Positions 44,683-52,241 of a stretch of 64,000 bases of DNA are shown in pieces. The stretch's first letter is position 1. The number at the start of each line of letters is the position of its first letter. A program made the position numbers and the translations under genes. The notes under the pieces were generated by a model. It saw only the letters and a list, made by a program, of their open reading frames with translations. It was not told the origin of the DNA and ran no database searches. The stretch is from contig LR594584.1 in assembly GCA_901538445.1 (NCBI GenBank), forward strand, positions 900,655-964,654, read 5' to 3'. This DNA is from Gemmataceae bacterium. Lineage in GTDB: Bacteria > Planctomycetota > Planctomycetia > Gemmatales > Gemmataceae.

Positions 44683-45193
44683 AAGAGATTTACCCACAGA
44701 TTACACAGAAGACACAGACGGAGGGATCACGAACCGTCGGCGTCCGGCGTCAGGATGTACCGCTTCGACTGAAGCGACGTTCGACCGAAGTTGAGCAACA
44801 GCCCCGTCTCGTAGCCCGTCCCCTTCAGGTAGTTGAGGACTTGAGCCTCCTCAATCGGCCCAAGTTGGGTGAGGGCTTTCAGCTCAACCACGACATCCCC
44901 GTAGCAGAGGGCATCGGCCTTATAGTACGTCTTGAGTAACCGCCCCTTGTACCGGATCGGAATTTCGAGTTGCGGTACGAACGGGATGCCGCGCTCCGTG
45001 AGTTCGATCTCAAATGCCTCCTGGTAAACTGCTTCAAGGAAGCCGCAGCCGAGCGTGCGGTGAACCTCAATCGCCGCGCCGATGATGGCGTACGTCCGCG
45101 GATCGTTCCCCATCGGACACCCTCGTTTAACCCATATTCGCCCCTCTGTCTTTATAATCTGTGTCTTCTGTGTAATCTGTGGATAAATCTCTT
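44683..45193. repeat. Inverted repeats flanking the GxxExxY gene
   Basis: Two 36-base arms, 44683-44718 and 45158-45193, are inverted with 35 of 36 matches; the core is CCACAGATTACACAGAAG. They bracket one gene and nothing else. The left arm is just before the M42 start and the right arm starts right after purH, so the unit looks inserted between them. Confidence 0.9.
44727..45113 (-). CDS. GxxExxY family protein
   Basis: A 128-residue protein. The family signature is GCGFLEAVYQEAFEIEL, with ERGIPFVPQLEIPIRYKG, ADALCYGDVVVELKAL and NYLKGTGYETGLLLNFG; the D, E and K residues in the latter part recall a nuclease-like fold, although the family has no established function. GAGGG precedes the ATG. 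It is enclosed by near-perfect inverted repeats, as if moved as a unit; elsewhere such genes often sit in similar repeat contexts (from memory, not checked). Confidence 0.85.
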   Translation of the reverse strand: MGNDPRTYAIIGAAIEVHRTLGCGFLEAVYQEAFEIELTERGIPFVPQLEIPIRYKGRLLKTYYKADALCYGDVVVELKALTQLGPIEEAQVLNYLKGTGYETGLLLNFGRTSLQSKRYILTPDADGS

Positions 45194-45199
45194 CGTTCT

Positions 45200-46780
45200 T
45201 CAATGTCTGAAATGCCGGACACCGGTGAACAGCATGGCGATGCCGTGCTCGTCGCAGGCGGCGATGCTGTCCTTGTCCTTTACCGAGCCCCCCGGTTGGA
45301 TGATCGCCGTGACCCCGGCCGCGGCCGCCGCGTGGACGTTGTCCGGGAACGGGAAGAACGCGTCCGACGCGAGCACGCTGCCCTTCGACTTGTCGCCGGC
45401 CTTCTTCACTGCGATCTCCACTGACACCACCCGCGACATCTGCCCCGCACCCACGCCGACGAGTTGCGTGTCCTTCGCGAGCACGATCCCGTTCGACTTG
45501 ACGTGCTTGCACGCGAACCACGCGAAGTGCAGCGCGTGGAACTCGGCCTCGGTCGGCTTCCGCTTCGTGACCACCTTCCAGTCGTCGGGCTTATCGGCCC
45601 CGTAGTCGCGGGTCTGCACGAGCAGGCCACCATCGACGCGGCGGTAGTCGAGCCCCTGCGGGAAGCCGCTGAGCGGGCCGGTCTTGAGGAGGCGGACGTT
45701 CTCCTTCCACCCCTTGAGCGCGTCGAGCGCGTGCGGGTCGTAGTCCGGCGCGACGACGCACTCGACAAACCGCTTCGCCTTCGGGTCCATGATCGCCGAG
45801 GCAGTGTCGGCATCGACGGTCTGGTTGAACGCGATGATGCCGCCGAACGCCGAGAGCGGGTCGCCGTCCCACGCGAGGTTGAACGCATCGACGAGCTTCG
45901 CCGCCGTCGCCGCCCCGCACGGGTTGTTGTGCTTCACGACGACGCACGCCGGGGCCGCGTACTCGCGCGCGAGGTTCAGCGCCGAGTCGAGGTCGAGGAT
46001 GTTGTTGTAACTGAGTTCCTTGCCGTGCAGTTGCTGAGCAGTTGCAACGCACGGCCGTGCGATGCCGGGTTCGGCGTAAAACGCCGCCGGCTGGTGCGGG
46101 TTCTCGCCGTACCGAAGTTTCTGCTTGCGCTCGAAGTCTGGTTCCAAGTACCTCCTCGACTCGGGCGTCTCCGAATCGGGTATCGATGAATGGATGAAGT
46201 AGTCAGCGATAGCATCATCGTACTGGCGGATTCGGACGAATGCCCGCAGCGCAAGATGCTTCCGCAAATCGAGTGGAAGTTGCCCGCTGTCTGTTTGCAT
46301 GTGGTTCAGTACGCCTGCGTAGTCGGACGGATCGACCACAATCGCAACGCTCGCGAAGTTCTTCGCGGCCGCGCGGACCATGCACGGGCCGCCGATGTCG
46401 ATGTTCTCGATCGCTTCGGCCTCCGTCACGCCGGGCTTCGCGATTGTCTGCTCGAACGGGTACAGGTTGCACACCACGAGGTCGATTTCGGGCAGGCCGT
46501 GCTCGGCGAGCGTCGCCATGTGGTCGGCCTTGTCGCGCTTCGCCAGCAGGCCCGCGAAGATCGCCGGGTGCAGCGACTTCACGCGGCCGTCGAGCATCTC
46601 GGGGAACTTCGTGATCTCGGCGATGTCCTTCACCGGCAGGCCGGCGTCGGCGATGGCTTTACGGGTGCCGCCGGTGGCGATCAGTTCGACGCCGTACTTG
46701 GTGACGAGTTCGCGGGCGAAGTCCACGAGCCCGGTCTTGTCGGAGACGCTCAGCAACGCACGGCGGATCGGACGGAGCAT
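45200..46780 (-). CDS. purH: Bifunctional AICAR transformylase/IMP cyclohydrolase
   Basis: A 526-residue enzyme for the last two steps of IMP synthesis. N-terminal MGS-like cyclohydrolase domain (SVSDKTGLVDFARELV, EMLDGRVKSLHPAIFAGLL) and C-terminal transformylase (RYGENPHQPAAFY, VVKHNNPCGAA, RVVSVEIAVKKAGD, SDAFFPFPD). The ATG at 46780 with GAGGG upstream is preferred; the longer frame back to 46891 is only repeat-derived (SGQWAVGS). tilS lies upstream on the same strand, separated by a palindrome. Confidence 0.97.
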   Translation of the reverse strand: MLRPIRRALLSVSDKTGLVDFARELVTKYGVELIATGGTRKAIADAGLPVKDIAEITKFPEMLDGRVKSLHPAIFAGLLAKRDKADHMATLAEHGLPEIDLVVCNLYPFEQTIAKPGVTEAEAIENIDIGGPCMVRAAAKNFASVAIVVDPSDYAGVLNHMQTDSGQLPLDLRKHLALRAFVRIRQYDDAIADYFIHSSIPDSETPESRRYLEPDFERKQKLRYGENPHQPAAFYAEPGIARPCVATAQQLHGKELSYNNILDLDSALNLAREYAAPACVVVKHNNPCGAATAAKLVDAFNLAWDGDPLSAFGGIIAFNQTVDADTASAIMDPKAKRFVECVVAPDYDPHALDALKGWKENVRLLKTGPLSGFPQGLDYRRVDGGLLVQTRDYGADKPDDWKVVTKRKPTEAEFHALHFAWFACKHVKSNGIVLAKDTQLVGVGAGQMSRVVSVEIAVKKAGDKSKGSVLASDAFFPFPDNVHAAAAAGVTAIIQPGGSVKDKDSIAACDEHGIAMLFTGVRHFRH

Positions 46781-46789
46781 GGAACCCTC

Positions 46790-46892
46790 AGTGGACAGTG
46801 GGGAGTGGACAGTGGGCAGTGAAGACAAGAAGCCGGCAACCTTTGGAGCCTTTTCCTCCTGACTGCCCACTGCCCACTGTCCACTCCCCACT
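46790..46892. repeat. Modular palindrome, AGTGGGC family, between tilS and purH
   Basis: Each arm (46790-46820 and 46862-46892) has four 7-base units of the form AGTGGNN followed by AGT; the arms are inverted copies with the units in slightly different order. The loop is 41 bases. It ends three bases from the tilS stop and lies nine bases from the purH start. Confidence 0.92.
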
Positions 46893-46895
46893 TTT

Positions 46896-47951
46896 TTACG
46901 ACCGCGGCCCGATCTGAACCACCCGGCCGGTGTGCCTCATCGTGACGCGGCCGGGGAAGTCCCACGCACGTACGCTACGATCCCCCAATTCGCACGCCCG
47001 GTCCCAGGCGTCGGCGTCCATCTGCTCCTGCGGCCACCCCTCGCGGTCCCACACGAGCCTCATCACCGCACGCACCACGGCACGCGACGGCCCAAGCGCC
47101 GCGACGTCGAGGACGACCGTACCGCCCACCCGGGGGCGCTCGGCCTTCGCCAGCACCTCGGCCGCACGCTCGGTGACGATCTCGTGCGCGTCGTTGGCGA
47201 GTTCGGCGAGCTTCGCGAGCGCGCTCACAACATCGGGGTTGAAGGTGCGAAGCAGCGGCAGCAGTTCATGGCGAATGCGGTTGCGAGTGAACCGCGGGTC
47301 CGCGTTCGACGAGTCCTCGCGGAACACCTGACCGATGCTCGCGAGGTGATCGAGGACGTCGGCCCGCATGACGGCGAGGAGCGGCCGCGTGAGAGTGGGC
47401 AGTGGGCAGTGGGAAGTGGGCAGTGAAGAGAAGCCAGAACCGTAGGTAGTGGAACTGTCTTCGGTTTTCTCTGTCCACTGCCCACTGCCCACTGCCCACT
47501 CTCGCACACGGGCAATTCCCCGCAATCCCTGAATGCCGGTGCCGCGAACGATGCGGTGCAGGACCGTCTCGGCCTGGTCGTCGGCCGTGTGGCCGGTCGC
47601 GATCCACGTCGCGCCGGCGTCGCGTGCGACCTCCGCGAAGAACTCGTACCGCACCCGCCGCGCCGTCGATTCGAGATTGCCGCCGAGCGACGCCACGTCG
47701 ATCGCCTTGGTGACGCACGCGAGGTTGAGCGAAGCGGCGAAGTCGCGAACGAACGCCGCGTCGCCGTCGGACTCGACCCCGCGGAGCCCGTGGTTAACGT
47801 GCGTGACCGTGAGTGGTCCCGTGCGTGACGCCGCGAGCGCGCGAAGCAGCGCGACGCTGTCGGCTCCACCCGAGACGCCGACGACGCCCGGCCCGGCGCA
47901 CACCGGTGTCGCCGAGACGAACCGCCGAACTTCGCGCAGCACCCGCGTCAC
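46896..47951 (-). CDS. tilS: tRNA(Ile)-lysidine synthase with an in-frame palindrome insertion
   Basis: A 351-residue enzyme converting the wobble C of tRNA-Ile(CAU) to lysidine with ATP and lysine. The PP-loop is SGGADS (residues 27-32), followed by TVTHVNHGLRG, IATGHTADDQAETVLHRIVRG and FTRNRIRHELLPLL. Between GLRGIARV and TRPLLAV, about residues 150-187, the sequence REWAVGSGQWTEKTEDSS and onward is foreign: it is the translation of a modular palindrome (47391-47503). The insertion keeps the frame, so the enzyme may still work. The GTG start follows GGGGGATTGCG. Confidence 0.93.
   Translation of the reverse strand: MTRVLREVRRFVSATPVCAGPGVVGVSGGADSVALLRALAASRTGPLTVTHVNHGLRGVESDGDAAFVRDFAASLNLACVTKAIDVASLGGNLESTARRVRYEFFAEVARDAGATWIATGHTADDQAETVLHRIVRGTGIQGLRGIARVREWAVGSGQWTEKTEDSSTTYGSGFSSLPTSHCPLPTLTRPLLAVMRADVLDHLASIGQVFREDSSNADPRFTRNRIRHELLPLLRTFNPDVVSALAKLAELANDAHEIVTERAAEVLAKAERPRVGGTVVLDVAALGPSRAVVRAVMRLVWDREGWPQEQMDADAWDRACELGDRSVRAWDFPGRVTMRHTGRVVQIGPRS
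47391..47503. repeat. Modular palindrome, AGTGGGC family, inside tilS
   Basis: Arms 47394-47424 and 47471-47500 each carry four 7-base units (mostly AGTGGGC), outer ends GAGAGTGGGC and GCCCACTCTC inverted, with a loop of about 46 bases. It adds about 37 codons to tilS without breaking the frame. It belongs to the same family as 46790-46892, about 0.5 kb away. Confidence 0.92.
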
Positions 47952-48050
47952 CGCAATCCCCCGCGTCGAGTAAAATGCCCCGGCCCCATCGTCGCGGACC
48001 AGCGGCCCTGATGAAAGTCCGCTTGCATCGCATTTCAGCGGAGGCTATGC

Positions 48051-48554
48051 GTGCCACCCGAGCATACCGATATGGACAACGCACACGAATCGCCTGGGCC
48101 GAGTGCCGCGGGCGCGGCCCGAACCGGTCGCGTCGCACGGGCCGGGCTGGTGGTCATCGCCGCGGGGCTGGTGTGCGTGTTCGGGGCCGCGTTCTGGATC
48201 AACCCGTACGCGCCCGACGGCACGCCGCGGACCATGGCGACGCACACCCAACTCGGGATGCCGCCGTGCAACTTCGTGGTGATGACGGGCAAGCCGTGCC
48301 CGGCGTGCGGGATGACCACGAGCTTCGCGCTGCTCGTCCGGGGGGACGTGCTGGCGTCGATGCGGGCGAACTGGGCCGGGTCGGTGATCGCGGTGCTGTG
48401 GGCGGTCGCGCTGGTCTGGGCGGTCGCGAGCGCCGCCGCCGGGCGGTTGCTCCTGGTCCCGCGGGGCCGGGGCGAGCTGGTTCTCACGATGACGGTCGGC
48501 GCGGTCCTCGCGCTGATGCTGATACGGTGGGCGGGGGTTCTCATCAGTGGCTAG
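48051..48554 (+). CDS. DUF2752 membrane protein
   Basis: A 167-residue membrane protein: three hydrophobic segments (VARAGLVVIAAGLVCVFGAA; SVIAVLWAVALVWAVASAAA; LTMTVGAVLALMLIRWAGVL) and the DUF2752 signature KPCPACGMTTSFALL. Function unknown. GTG 48051 has GGAGG six bases before it. The GGC-TAG at its end is part of a palindromic element. Confidence 0.85.
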   Translation: MPPEHTDMDNAHESPGPSAAGAARTGRVARAGLVVIAAGLVCVFGAAFWINPYAPDGTPRTMATHTQLGMPPCNFVVMTGKPCPACGMTTSFALLVRGDVLASMRANWAGSVIAVLWAVALVWAVASAAAGRLLLVPRGRGELVLTMTVGAVLALMLIRWAGVLISG

Positions 48555-48620
48555 TGTGAGTGCGAGTGTGAGGGAGGCACGGGCCGGCGGCCCGCGTCCT
48601 CACTCGTACTCACACTAGCC
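48549..48620. repeat. Palindromic element, GGCTAGTGTGAGTG family, copy 1
   Basis: Left arm 48549-48573 begins GGCTAGTGTGAGTG; right arm 48598-48620 ends CACTCACACTAGCC-like in inverse, with a GC palindrome (GGGCCGGCGGCCC) in the loop. The TAG in the left arm is the stop codon of the DUF2752 gene. A relative lies at 50018-50098. Confidence 0.85.
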
Positions 48621-48648
48621 GCTCACACTTGCTGGGGGGCGTTCACGG

Positions 48649-49356
48649 ATGAACAAGACGTACCGGTGGGTCCGGCGGGCCGTGTGGGGGACGCTCGCGG
48701 TCGTCTGCACGATGGGGTGCAACCCGCTCACGACGATCGCGTTCCTGACGCACAAGGACGTGAAGATCCCGGCCGAGTTCCCCCTCACCTACAAGGAGGG
48801 GCCGAAGAAGGACAAGGAGGAGATCGTCGTCGCGCTGTTCGTCAGCCAGGGGACGGGCCAGAGCTACGAGTTCGCAGGGGCCGACACGGCGCTGGCCAAC
48901 GAGATCGTCAAGAAGCTCCCCGAGATGATCAAGGAAACCAAGCAGAAGCAGAAGCTGACGGTGCTCACCACCGCCCAGGTGAACAAGTTCAAGATGAAGA
49001 ACCCGAACTGGCGGCTCATGCACGCGACCGAGCGGGGCAAGCAGCTCGGGGCCGACTTCGTCCTCGACATCAGCCTGGACAAGATGAACCTGTACCAACC
49101 CGGGAGCCAGAACAGCTTTTACGAGGGCCGGGCCGACGTGACCGTGTACATGTACGACGTGGAGGACAGTGCGGGCGAAGGCGAGCCGATGAACTCGTAC
49201 TCTCAGGGGTTCGCGTACCCGAAGACCGGGTTCCTCGACGCCACCTCCAAGCCGGTCAGCGCGTTCCGCCGCGAGTTCCTGGAGAGGCTCGCCGTCGAAC
49301 TGTGCCACCGGCACGTCGAGTACAAGCCGAGCAGCGGGATCGCCGAAGGCCGGTAA
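48649..49356 (+). CDS. Predicted lipoprotein of unknown function
   Basis: A 235-residue protein with lipoprotein signal VWGTLAVVCTMGC (Cys24). The mature part is alpha/beta (IVVALFVSQGTGQSYEFAGA, KLTVLTTAQVNKFKMKNP, GADFVLDISLDKMNLYQPGS, GRADVTVYMYDVED) and resembles the ABC-type or curli-like 'DUF' lipoproteins of planctomycetes that carry GADFVLxx motifs. It lies between the DUF2752 gene and nuoI. No function is assigned. Confidence 0.72.
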   Translation: MNKTYRWVRRAVWGTLAVVCTMGCNPLTTIAFLTHKDVKIPAEFPLTYKEGPKKDKEEIVVALFVSQGTGQSYEFAGADTALANEIVKKLPEMIKETKQKQKLTVLTTAQVNKFKMKNPNWRLMHATERGKQLGADFVLDISLDKMNLYQPGSQNSFYEGRADVTVYMYDVEDSAGEGEPMNSYSQGFAYPKTGFLDATSKPVSAFRREFLERLAVELCHRHVEYKPSSGIAEGR

Positions 49357-49496
49357 CGGCCGCGGGAACCGGAACGGGGCGGCCGCGGCGGACGAGTTCC
49401 GCTGCGGCCGCCTGCGTTGTTGTGTGCGGGGTCGGGCCACAGTACAATTTGCGTGAGCCCCCGGCCCGACCTCCGACTCTCCACCCGCAACCCGCC

Positions 49497-50024
49497 ATGC
49501 GTACCTGGCTCCGCAACGTCCGCCTCGCGACGGCCACGATCGCCCGCGGGATGTACGTCACCCTGCACTACTTCGTGCAGTCGCTCCGCCGCAAGTCGTT
49601 CACGCAGTTCTTCGAGTACCCCGAGAAGCCGGTGCCGGTGCGGCCGCGGTACCGCGGGTTCCACCGGTTCGACCTGACGACGTGCATCGGGTGCGACAAG
49701 TGCGCACGCGCGTGCCCCGTCGATTGCATCTACATCGACAAGGATAAGGCCGCGCCGCCGCTCAAGGGGTTCGTCGTCACCGGGTTCAAGATCGACTACA
49801 CGAAGTGCATGTTCTGCGCGCTGTGCGTGGACCCGTGCCCGGTCGATTGCATCTTCATGGGGTCGAACCACGACCTGAGCACGTTCGGCCGCGACGGGTG
49901 CGTCGTTGACTACGCCAAACTGCCCCTGGAAGTTGCGTGGGGCCAGGCAACGCTGAACCCGACCGCCGTCCACGAGTCGAAGCGCGTGAGCCTGCCGGTG
50001 TGGACCAAGAGTGCGGGTGGCTAG
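49497..50024 (+). CDS. nuoI: NADH-quinone oxidoreductase subunit I
   Basis: A 175-residue ferredoxin-like complex I subunit carrying two 4Fe-4S clusters: CIGCDKCARACPVDC and CMFCALCVDPCPVDC. Its N-terminal helix (MYVTLHYFVQSLRRK) attaches it to the membrane arm. It usually follows nuoH, but here it comes first, ahead of nuoA. Its stop (GGC TAG) lies in a palindromic element. Confidence 0.95.
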   Translation: MRTWLRNVRLATATIARGMYVTLHYFVQSLRRKSFTQFFEYPEKPVPVRPRYRGFHRFDLTTCIGCDKCARACPVDCIYIDKDKAAPPLKGFVVTGFKIDYTKCMFCALCVDPCPVDCIFMGSNHDLSTFGRDGCVVDYAKLPLEVAWGQATLNPTAVHESKRVSLPVWTKSAGG

Positions 50025-50098
50025 TGCGAGTGGAAGACAGTAGGGGCGTCACACAGGGGTTTCGGTTTTCACTCTCACGCGCACTCACACTGACCACT
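50018..50098. repeat. Palindromic element, GGCTAGTGTGAGTG family, copy 2
   Basis: Left arm from 50018 (TGGCTAGTGCGAGTGG) and a right arm near 50070-50098 (CACTCTCACGCGCACTCAC) inverted with imperfections. It contains the nuoI stop codon and ends one base before the nuoA start. Confidence 0.65.
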
Positions 50099-50099
50099 C

Positions 50100-50618
50100 A
50101 TGACGGAACTCGTCCTCGTCATCCTGATCTTCACAGCGGCCGGGTTCACGCTACTGGCGGCGAACCTCGTGCTGGGGCTGTTCGTGCGGCCGAACCGGCC
50201 GAGCCCCGAAAAGGGCGAGGTGTACGAGTGCGGGGAGAAGCCGTTCGGCACCGCGTGGGTGCAGTTCGACGTGCGGTTCTACGTCGTCGCGCTGCTGTTC
50301 GTGATCTTCGACGTGGAGCTCGCGTTCTTCTTCCCGTGGGCAGTCGTGTTCGGCAGCGCCACCCGCGTGGCCGACGAGACGAAGCCGGCCGAGGTGCGAA
50401 TCGAATCGGCAAAGCATCTGCAACCGCAGGGCGACCCACTCGCTCCGCCAGCCACCCCGCCCGAGCCGGCCGCGGCGAAACAGATGGCCTGGGTCGCGTT
50501 CGCGGACATCATGGTGTTCTTCGGCGTGCTGCTGGTCGGGTTCGCGTACCTGTGGCGGCGCGGTGACCTCGAGTGGGTGCGCTCAACCGCAGCGCACGAG
50601 CCGACCGGCAGCGCGTGA
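50100..50618 (+). CDS. nuoA: NADH-quinone oxidoreductase subunit A
   Basis: A 172-residue membrane subunit of complex I (longer than the common 120-150). Three helices; the signature [29 protein letters not shown] and [13 protein letters not shown] are intact. A loop of about 45 residues ([17 protein letters not shown] and on) between helices 2 and 3 is an extension. Directly upstream of nuoB. Confidence 0.95.
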   Translation: MTELVLVILIFTAAGFTLLAANLVLGLFVRPNRPSPEKGEVYECGEKPFGTAWVQFDVRFYVVALLFVIFDVELAFFFPWAVVFGSATRVADETKPAEVRIESAKHLQPQGDPLAPPATPPEPAAAKQMAWVAFADIMVFFGVLLVGFAYLWRRGDLEWVRSTAAHEPTGSA

Positions 50619-50638
50619 GTATCGTTCGGAGGTGCGGG

Positions 50639-51250
50639 ATGGGTCTCCTCGAAGGCGCGATGGAAGACGGGTTCGTGGTCACGTCGCTGGAGGCGGCGGT
50701 CAACTGGGCGCGCGAGTCGAGCCTGTGGCCGATGACGTTCGGGCTGGCGTGCTGCGCCATCGAGATGATGGCTACCGGCGCGCCGCGGTACGACATCGAC
50801 CGGTTCGGGGCCGGCGCGTTCCGGGCCACCCCGCGGCAGGCCGACCTGATGATCGTCGCCGGCACCGTGAACCTGAAGATGGCTGAACGGGTGCGGCGGC
50901 TCTACAACCAGATGCCCGACCCGAAGTTCGTGATCGCGATGGGAGCCTGCACCTGCGGTGGCGGGCCGTACTTTAAGTATGGGTACAACGTCGCCAAGGG
51001 CGTCGACCTCGTGGTGCCCGTCGACGTGTACGTCCCCGGGTGCCCGCCGCGGCCCGAGGCGCTGCTCGAGGGGCTCATGCGGGTGCAGGACAAGATCCGC
51101 AAGATGAGGGAGTACCACAAGGGCCAAACGGCCGAGGTGCCGCTCCCGGCCCGCACCGGCGGCGTGCTGCTCCCGGCCGAACTGGCGACTCCCGAGAAGT
51201 CGTTCGCGTTCCTGACGGAGAACAAGGAGCGGGCCAAGCCCGCGAAGTGA
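50639..51250 (+). CDS. nuoB: NADH-quinone oxidoreductase subunit B
   Basis: A 203-residue subunit carrying the N2 cluster. Ligands are visible: CC in [12 protein letters not shown], Cys in [11 protein letters not shown], and [20 protein letters not shown] lies seven bases before the ATG. Second after nuoA, as in canonical clusters; nuoC follows after an extra gene. Confidence 0.97.
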   Translation: MGLLEGAMEDGFVVTSLEAAVNWARESSLWPMTFGLACCAIEMMATGAPRYDIDRFGAGAFRATPRQADLMIVAGTVNLKMAERVRRLYNQMPDPKFVIAMGACTCGGGPYFKYGYNVAKGVDLVVPVDVYVPGCPPRPEALLEGLMRVQDKIRKMREYHKGQTAEVPLPARTGGVLLPAELATPEKSFAFLTENKERAKPAK

Positions 51251-51284
51251 GGGAGACTCCCTGAGGGCAACCGGAGGATAGCCG

Positions 51285-51704
51285 ATGGTCATTCACATGA
51301 ACGACGAGCTGCTCCGGGACGCCAGCGTCCAGGACATCCAGTTAGAGTTGATTCGCCGGCACCGGTACAACGAATTCGACGGCCAGCGAGTGTACGATTT
51401 CCTCATGAAGCACCGGGAGCTTTGGCGCGGCGTCATCATGGACCGGCTCGGGTTCGTGGCAAAGGAAGAGAGCGGTGCCAACTGGGGCTTGATCAAGCTA
51501 CGCGACCTCCCCCGGAACATTTGGAACGTCGATACGCTCATCGTGATGACCGACTCAATTGAAGCGGCACATCGGCTCGCACGCCTGATCGACGAAGCCG
51601 ACCTCGGCGGGGAGAAGGCCGTGGTCGAGCCACCCGAGAAAAGCTGTGCGGCGTTGGGGGTGTACCCGTGCGATGCGGGCCTGGTATCCGTGTGGTGGGA
51701 CTGA
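51285..51704 (+). CDS. Unknown protein inside the nuo cluster
   Basis: A 139-residue protein with good Shine-Dalgarno GGAGG seven bases before its ATG. It begins MVIHMNDELLRDASVQDIQL and has no recognised domain; ANWGLIKLRDLPRNIWNVDT and LIVMTDSIEAAHRLARLIDEAD suggest a mixed alpha/beta fold. The gap to nuoC is one base, so it is cotranscribed. It may be a local insertion with no role in complex I. Confidence 0.7.
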   Translation: MVIHMNDELLRDASVQDIQLELIRRHRYNEFDGQRVYDFLMKHRELWRGVIMDRLGFVAKEESGANWGLIKLRDLPRNIWNVDTLIVMTDSIEAAHRLARLIDEADLGGEKAVVEPPEKSCAALGVYPCDAGLVSVWWD

Positions 51705-51705
51705 A

Positions 51706-52239
51706 ATGACCGTAGCCGACATCATCGCACTTCTCGAGCAACAGTTCGGCCCCGCCGTCGCCGCGAAGGGTACGGACGCACTCGACCCGTTCGTCACGGT
51801 CGATCCGGCGCGGCTCGTTGAGGTCGCCGCGTTCCTCCGCGACGACCCGCGGCTGAAGTTCGAGATCCTCAACGACGTGTCCGGCGTGGACTACCTGGAA
51901 ACCGACCCGAAGAAAGTCGCGAAGGCCGGGTTCGACCCGCACCTCGAGATCGTGTACCACCTGTCGAGCTTCTCGGTCCCCGGCCGGCGGTTCACGGTGA
52001 AGGTGGTGCTGCCGCGGTGGAAGGACGGCGTCGCCGGGCAACTCCCCGAGGTGCCGACGCTGAGCGGCGTGTGGCGCACGGCCGACTGGCAGGAGCGCGA
52101 GGTGTACGACCTGATCGGCGTGAAGTTCCTCGGCCACCCGGACCCGACCCGGATCCTGATGAACGACGACTGGGTCGGCCACCCGCTCCGCAAGGACTAC
52201 GAGTTCCCGCTGGAGTACCACGGCATCCGATGCCGGTGA
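51706..52239 (+). CDS. nuoC: NADH-quinone oxidoreductase subunit C
   Basis: A 177-residue subunit of the peripheral arm. HLEIVYHLSSFSVPGRRFTVKV, VWRTADWQEREVYDLIGVKFLGHPD and ILMNDDWVGHPLRKDYEF are the family blocks. A separate subunit here, not a NuoCD fusion; nuoD is not present downstream. It ends 2 bases from the convergent type III PKS gene. Confidence 0.96.
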   Translation: MTVADIIALLEQQFGPAVAAKGTDALDPFVTVDPARLVEVAAFLRDDPRLKFEILNDVSGVDYLETDPKKVAKAGFDPHLEIVYHLSSFSVPGRRFTVKVVLPRWKDGVAGQLPEVPTLSGVWRTADWQEREVYDLIGVKFLGHPDPTRILMNDDWVGHPLRKDYEFPLEYHGIRCR

Positions 52240-52241
52240 AC

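Noticed and set aside
46781-46891. N-terminal extension of PurH (SGQWAVGS...)
   Set aside because: The extra residues are the translation of the palindromic element; GAGGG and the conserved N-terminus support the ATG at 46780.
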